64,000 nt of DNA from Branchiostoma lanceolatum. Its lineage: Eukaryota > Chordata > Leptocardii > Amphioxiformes > Branchiostomatidae. Location: positions 10,679,424-10,743,423 of the forward strand of contig NC_089732.1 in assembly GCF_035083965.1 (NCBI RefSeq), written 5' to 3'. This document shows positions 60,179 through 64,000 of this stretch, piece after piece (positions within the stretch are counted from its first letter, which is position 1; each line of letters starts with the position of its first letter). Under the pieces are notes generated by a model. The model saw only the letters and a program-made list of their open reading frames with translations. It was not told the DNA's origin and made no database searches. A program made the translations under genes and the position numbers.

Positions 60179-63100
60179 CTATACGGTCATTATCAACAAG
60201 AGTAAAGCCGCCAAGACCACAGTGTAAGTCGTGCCTTGAACCGTTACAGCCGGTGAGGTATCTAACACACACGAGCACTGTTTGAATGGGTTGTAGTCGT
60301 CAAACTGGCTGTCGAACCAGTCTGTGATCGCCTTCAAACTCACATCCAGCAGGCAGTTTTGGTTGATGTTCCTGTGCCAACAATCTTTCATGATGCGGAA
60401 ATCCCTGGAAACAAAAACAATGTTTTTTTTTTTTTTTTAAATCAAGAAGATCAGTTTCAAAATTTAACTTTTCGGCGACATGAGGAATAATCTCATATTC
60501 TCTCCAAGCAGAGCTCAAGGGGGCAGGGAACAATATCCAATTGTGGCTTATTCGATACTGTTTGGCCGATTTGATACCGTCCCCTGCCCTGTGGAGATCT
60601 GCTTTGAGATTATCGGAAAGTCACTTTCTTCAACTTCAAAAAACATTCGTCCCCACCTACTCATTGGGTAACACTTTTTTGGTTATTTTCACGTGTAACT
60701 TTATATGTTAAACATTTGCAAACAAAATTATTACATATGGATAACAAGATATCTTAATTGCACGACGATTGTACAATTACAACTCGATTAGTTTGCAATA
60801 TCTCTTCTTCATGTACAAATAGTGATAAGCAATAGCTCTGTTTACGGGTCCAGTGCGATTCACTCAGAGAGCTGATTAAGACTGATTCCGTCAAAAAATT
60901 CTGGTGAGTCCATTTTTGTAGAAGTTAAACTTTCCATTATGTAATTTACCAACTCAGATTAACTGACATGCCAATGTTTCTATATGTTTAACCAAATACC
61001 TGCATATACGAGGGTCAGCCGGATTTTCACTCCACATGTCCAGCACTGGCTGCAGACAAGCATTGTTCCTGTCCGTGAAGTTGTACATACACATGGGCCC
61101 GTATACCTGCCACGGCAGCGCGAAGTCAAGGCCGTACAGCTGGCAGAACCAAGTGGTGTTCGATATCATGGGGTCTGCAAAACACACATACAAAACACAT
61201 CAAGATACGATGGCCTAGCGTCTGACAAGTAAATTGCAGTTTGGCAGGCTAGAAATCGCTCGTTAACAATCTTGCTCGGAATGCCTTGCTTTTTCGGTAG
61301 TTAAGGTAAGTACGCTGAACCATGCCGTAATTTGCAAAAGATGCTTTTGCTGCAATATTGCAGCCATGGTTCCTGATACAATCAACTGACGACCTTCCAT
61401 CGAATCTGTTGATCACCAGAAGGTCGCCGAATCGGTACTGTCCTTGGTGCTGAAATATTACACGACTGTTGGTTAAGCTGCCGTCACACAGTGGTAAGTC
61501 ACACAGCGGGAAAATAGCTCACCCGATAAGTCTGCGAACACTAAAAGGACATTTTCGGCAGCTATACGGCCGCTGTCCTCTCGGTCACTGCACGATTTTT
61601 AGGGATCGGCTGGTATTCACTGATCACCAAGTTCCGACTCTCGCAATTTTAGAATTCGGAGACCTTCTCTGGTGATAAACAAATTTAGCCGAAGGTTGTC
61701 GACGGTGTCACACCGGCTTAAAAAGCATTATCGACCGCTGAAACCGGAACTTTTGATCGTGCACATGAACTATAAATGATTCTTTCTCCACACCTACCAC
61801 TCATTCTGGCGTCCACCTGTTGTTCCACCTGTTCGTCAGACACACCTGGGCCGGCGAAGCAGGGGCGGAAGGACTGCCGAGCACAGGTCGTGAATTCACC
61901 GCCGATATCTCCCGTTCTTCTCGTACAAACGGAAAATAACGGTCTTAGAAACAGTTCTAGCGGGATGAACAAGATAGGGAGCGCTAAAGGTGTATTACAA
62001 ATTGTGCAACAAGCTAAAGTCCTTTATTCACAATCGTAAAACCGGAAAATAAGGGTCTTATAAACAGGTCTAGTGGGATGAACAATCTAGGGAGCGCTAA
62101 ATGTGTATTAAAAATTGGGTAACAAGCTAAGCAAGACATACAATCACAGCCAGTTACTTTACGGTTGGGACCGCATTGCGAGCAGCGACACCTAGCCTGC
62201 AGTGTAGAATAGTGCCAGTAACCATTGCAGTGATAAAGGTGACAGACGGATCACCGAAACGTTGGCTTTGTATATATGTCTTGGTCGTGAATAAAGAACC
62301 TTCGTTGTTATCCAGTGACTCTCCAACCAGATGAAATTATTATCTACTAATTAACCTTTACCATATATAAAATCGGCTGTATGCCAACAAAGATGCACTT
62401 TTGTGCCGATTTATAAGGAGAATCGGTTGTTACTTACGCACACTGCTGAAGAGTGGTGTCCGGATTGTGACACATCGACGCGACCAGCTTGTCCTCACAC
62501 AGACGGTATTTTTCCAGCCATTCCACGTAATTACAGCTGCCGACGTCAAACACGGAGATCTGGTCGATGGCTGGACGTTCTGAGACGTCAGTCTGGGGCG
62601 CTGATACAGACAAGACCAGGGCAGACGTGTTATGCTTCGGTCCCAATTGGAAAAAGGGGCCCCGCCGGATAGTTGACGGGCTGTTTTCGGCACTTTCGGG
62701 CGTGACCCCTACGTGGCCCAGTGGGGCAACCTGCGGCCGCCGGGCTAATTTTGGGCCCCGCAGTGAGTTTAACTCGGACTTTCAGGACTTTAATTCAACG
62801 CGGGACCCGGTAACAATTAAAGGCCGTGAGCTAATCGAAGTTTAGCCAAAATACGGTTTTATTTGCAGGCGCAGTTCCCCGATGGGGAATCATTAACCTT
62901 ACCGTGGACTGACTCTACTGGCCAATTATCCTTTTTTCGTAACCGAATTCTACGATCCCTCACCCCCGTAGGAAGGCCTGGTAGAGGCTACCATAGACGT
63001 GTCATACCTGCATCACATGGACAGTGTTCCATGAAGGGGTTGAAGTCGTCCCATTGTGGGTCTAACCAGTCAATGAAGGGGTCGTCATAGTTACAGAGGG

Positions 63101-63830
63101 TGGAGGTCAGTTGGTGCCAGCATTCCTTCGTGTACGCGTACTGCCTAAAACAGCAGACAAGTTTAGAGTTCGACACATACCGCAAAATACACTGAACTAT
63201 CTGCGTCATTTTTTTTTTCTCTATAAGACCATGTTGATTTGATTATATGGATGACATCCGCATGCGCATGGATTTTGCGCCCGTTTCCAAAAAATGGTTT
63301 CGGCCATACTGTAAATCGTACAGAACAGCTGCAAAATAAGAAAATGTATGCTGTAAATTGCAACAAAAATATTTCGGAAACATTGTAGAGTTCCATAGTC
63401 AATTCTAAAGTCAAAGAAGAAGTTTTGAAAGAACATAAATGAAGAATTTACATTTTGGTATACTATACTTTGTGTTTAGTTTTGTTCATCCTTCCTGACT
63501 ATAATTTTTCTTGCCAAACTTTTGTTATTCGCACGCTCGCATCAGTTGTAGGGTCCCCAGAGAATGTCATCCATATGATCAAATCAACATGGCCTAAACG
63601 TAACTGTTATAAGTAGATATTGACTCAGACTGGAACAGAGCAGTACACACGGTAAGCAAATATTTGACCTTTATAGTTTTACTTACCTACATAAGGTAGG
63701 GTCGGCAGGGTTATTCTGCCATTTGTCCAGGAAGGGGGTGTAACACCAGGCGGTCACCTGTGCGGGGAAGTCGGCAGGACAGACCGCCAAGAACTCTGGT
63801 GGGTCCCGCTGAACCAAATCACCTCCATAC
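60179..63830 (-). CDS. Cysteine-rich repeat protein, probably GPI-anchored (3' part, runs off window)
   Basis: Six exons join in frame toward the stop at 60179: 63687-63830, 63008-63144, 62438-62600, 61798-61919, 61000-61174, 60179-60404; earlier exons lie beyond 64000. Two exon types recur. Type b ends W-x-NPADP-x-(L/I)CR (63687 and 61000). Type c carries CWH, then DW(L/F)D-x-Q(W/F)DD(F/Y)NPF and C-x-C (63008 and 60179). Between them are two linker exons, one with CNYVEWLEKYRLCEDK and one ending VDARMSG. All splits alternate between phases 2 and 1, so a b-c pair is a duplicable unit. The last exon ends with a short polar stretch and a hydrophobic tail (VVLAALLLLIMTV) with nothing after it, the layout of a GPI-anchor signal. 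Extracellular, disulfide-rich. I do not recognise the family; the spacing is loosely like GFRalpha/GAS1-type helical cysteine domains, unproven. Confidence 0.75.
61926..62142. repeat. 113-bp tandem duplication beside a splice acceptor
   Basis: The block ggaaaataacggtctta ... agggagcgctaaa is repeated in direct orientation at 113-bp spacing (ggaaaat at 61931 and 62044). The copy nearer the exon supplies the polypyrimidine tract of the 61798-61919 exon of the cysteine-rich gene. Confidence 0.85.
62238..62330 (+). repeat. Retroelement-like 3' tail (ggtga-hairpin, gaaacg, aataaag)
   Basis: ggtgacagacggatcacc can form a short hairpin, directly followed by gaaacgttgg and, about 30 bases on, aataaagaacc. 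This layout is common at the 3' ends of dispersed retroelements in marine invertebrates. No reverse-transcriptase frame is attached. It lies in an intron of the cysteine-rich gene. Confidence 0.4.
62645..62850. repeat. GC-rich dispersed repeat (uncertain)
   Basis: A block much more GC-rich than the surrounding intron (ggccccgccggat, cctgcggccgccgggc, cgcgggacccgg). A shorter related word (acggggcccggccgggctgtt) occurs at about 8210. Probably repetitive, but two partial matches do not define the family. Confidence 0.35.
63224..63597. mobile_element. MITE family A, copy 3 (374 bp)
   Basis: The left terminus is taagaccatgttgatttga and atggatgacatccgc. The right terminus in reverse complement is ttaggccatgttgatttga followed by atggatgacat. 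It is inserted in the intron between exons 63687 and 63144 of the cysteine-rich gene. Confidence 0.85.
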
Positions 63831-64000
63831 CTGTAGTATAGATGTGGAAACAAAAGTGAACAAAACTATTACGTAAATGGCAAGATTATCAGAATTTTTA
63901 GTTTCACAAAGATCCTATTTGTTTAACTGGTAAAAGAATTAACAAAACGAAGCTGATAGTTTAAATCGTCTGAATGTGCTTGGTCACCCTAAATTATCCA

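Noticed and set aside
62238..62262. Hammerhead ribozyme of a Penelope-like element
   Set aside because: gaaac is present after a short stem but the required ctgatga-type core strand is absent.

Overview
The window looks like nuclear DNA of an invertebrate chordate, most likely an amphioxus (Branchiostoma). Genes are split into many small exons by introns of about 0.1-4 kb with GT/AG borders. A Disabled adaptor combining Dab1- and Dab2-type features sits beside an MFSD1-type transporter and a CARD/NLR-like immune gene. The spacers are full of tRNA-derived SINEs, small terminal-inverted-repeat elements, a gutted Harbinger transposon and a Tc1 relic. No bacterial operons, rRNA or CRISPR arrays are present. 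The organism call is inference from gene content and style.

Layout: 1-3.4 kb is non-coding with one MITE. Between 3.4 and 5.3 kb on + there is a candidate exon and an orphan single-pass membrane protein. Between 8.4 and 13.0 kb on - there are exons of a secreted protein (signal peptide plus PAN/apple-like domain, and a TSP1 exon). A complete six-exon gene at 14.3-19.5 kb on - encodes an 813-residue protein with CARD, TRADD-N-like and NLR winged-helix/HD2/LRR-like parts but no NACHT core. The complete coding part of Disabled runs on - from 40.2 down to 23.4 kb: a PTB domain, tyrosine-motif exons, then a long tail with many NPF/DPF motifs. The stretch 40.3-48.6 kb is spacer or 5' intron and holds a 2.07-kb Harbinger deletion derivative. 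An MFSD1-like lysosomal transporter (15 exons, 498 aa) lies on + at 49.2-58.0 kb. The 3' part of an unrecognised cysteine-rich, probably GPI-anchored protein lies on - at 60.2-63.8 kb and continues past the right edge.

All exon chains were built by hand from splice consensus, reading-frame phase and domain continuity. Every junction given for the NLR-like, Dab, MFSD1 and cysteine-rich genes keeps the frame. The genes show no common pathway. The most interesting points are the NACHT-less NLR-like architecture, the tandem cysteine modules of the GPI-anchored protein, and the Dab exons that each end just before a shared Val-Pro exon, so that exon choice could create different YxVP docking sites.
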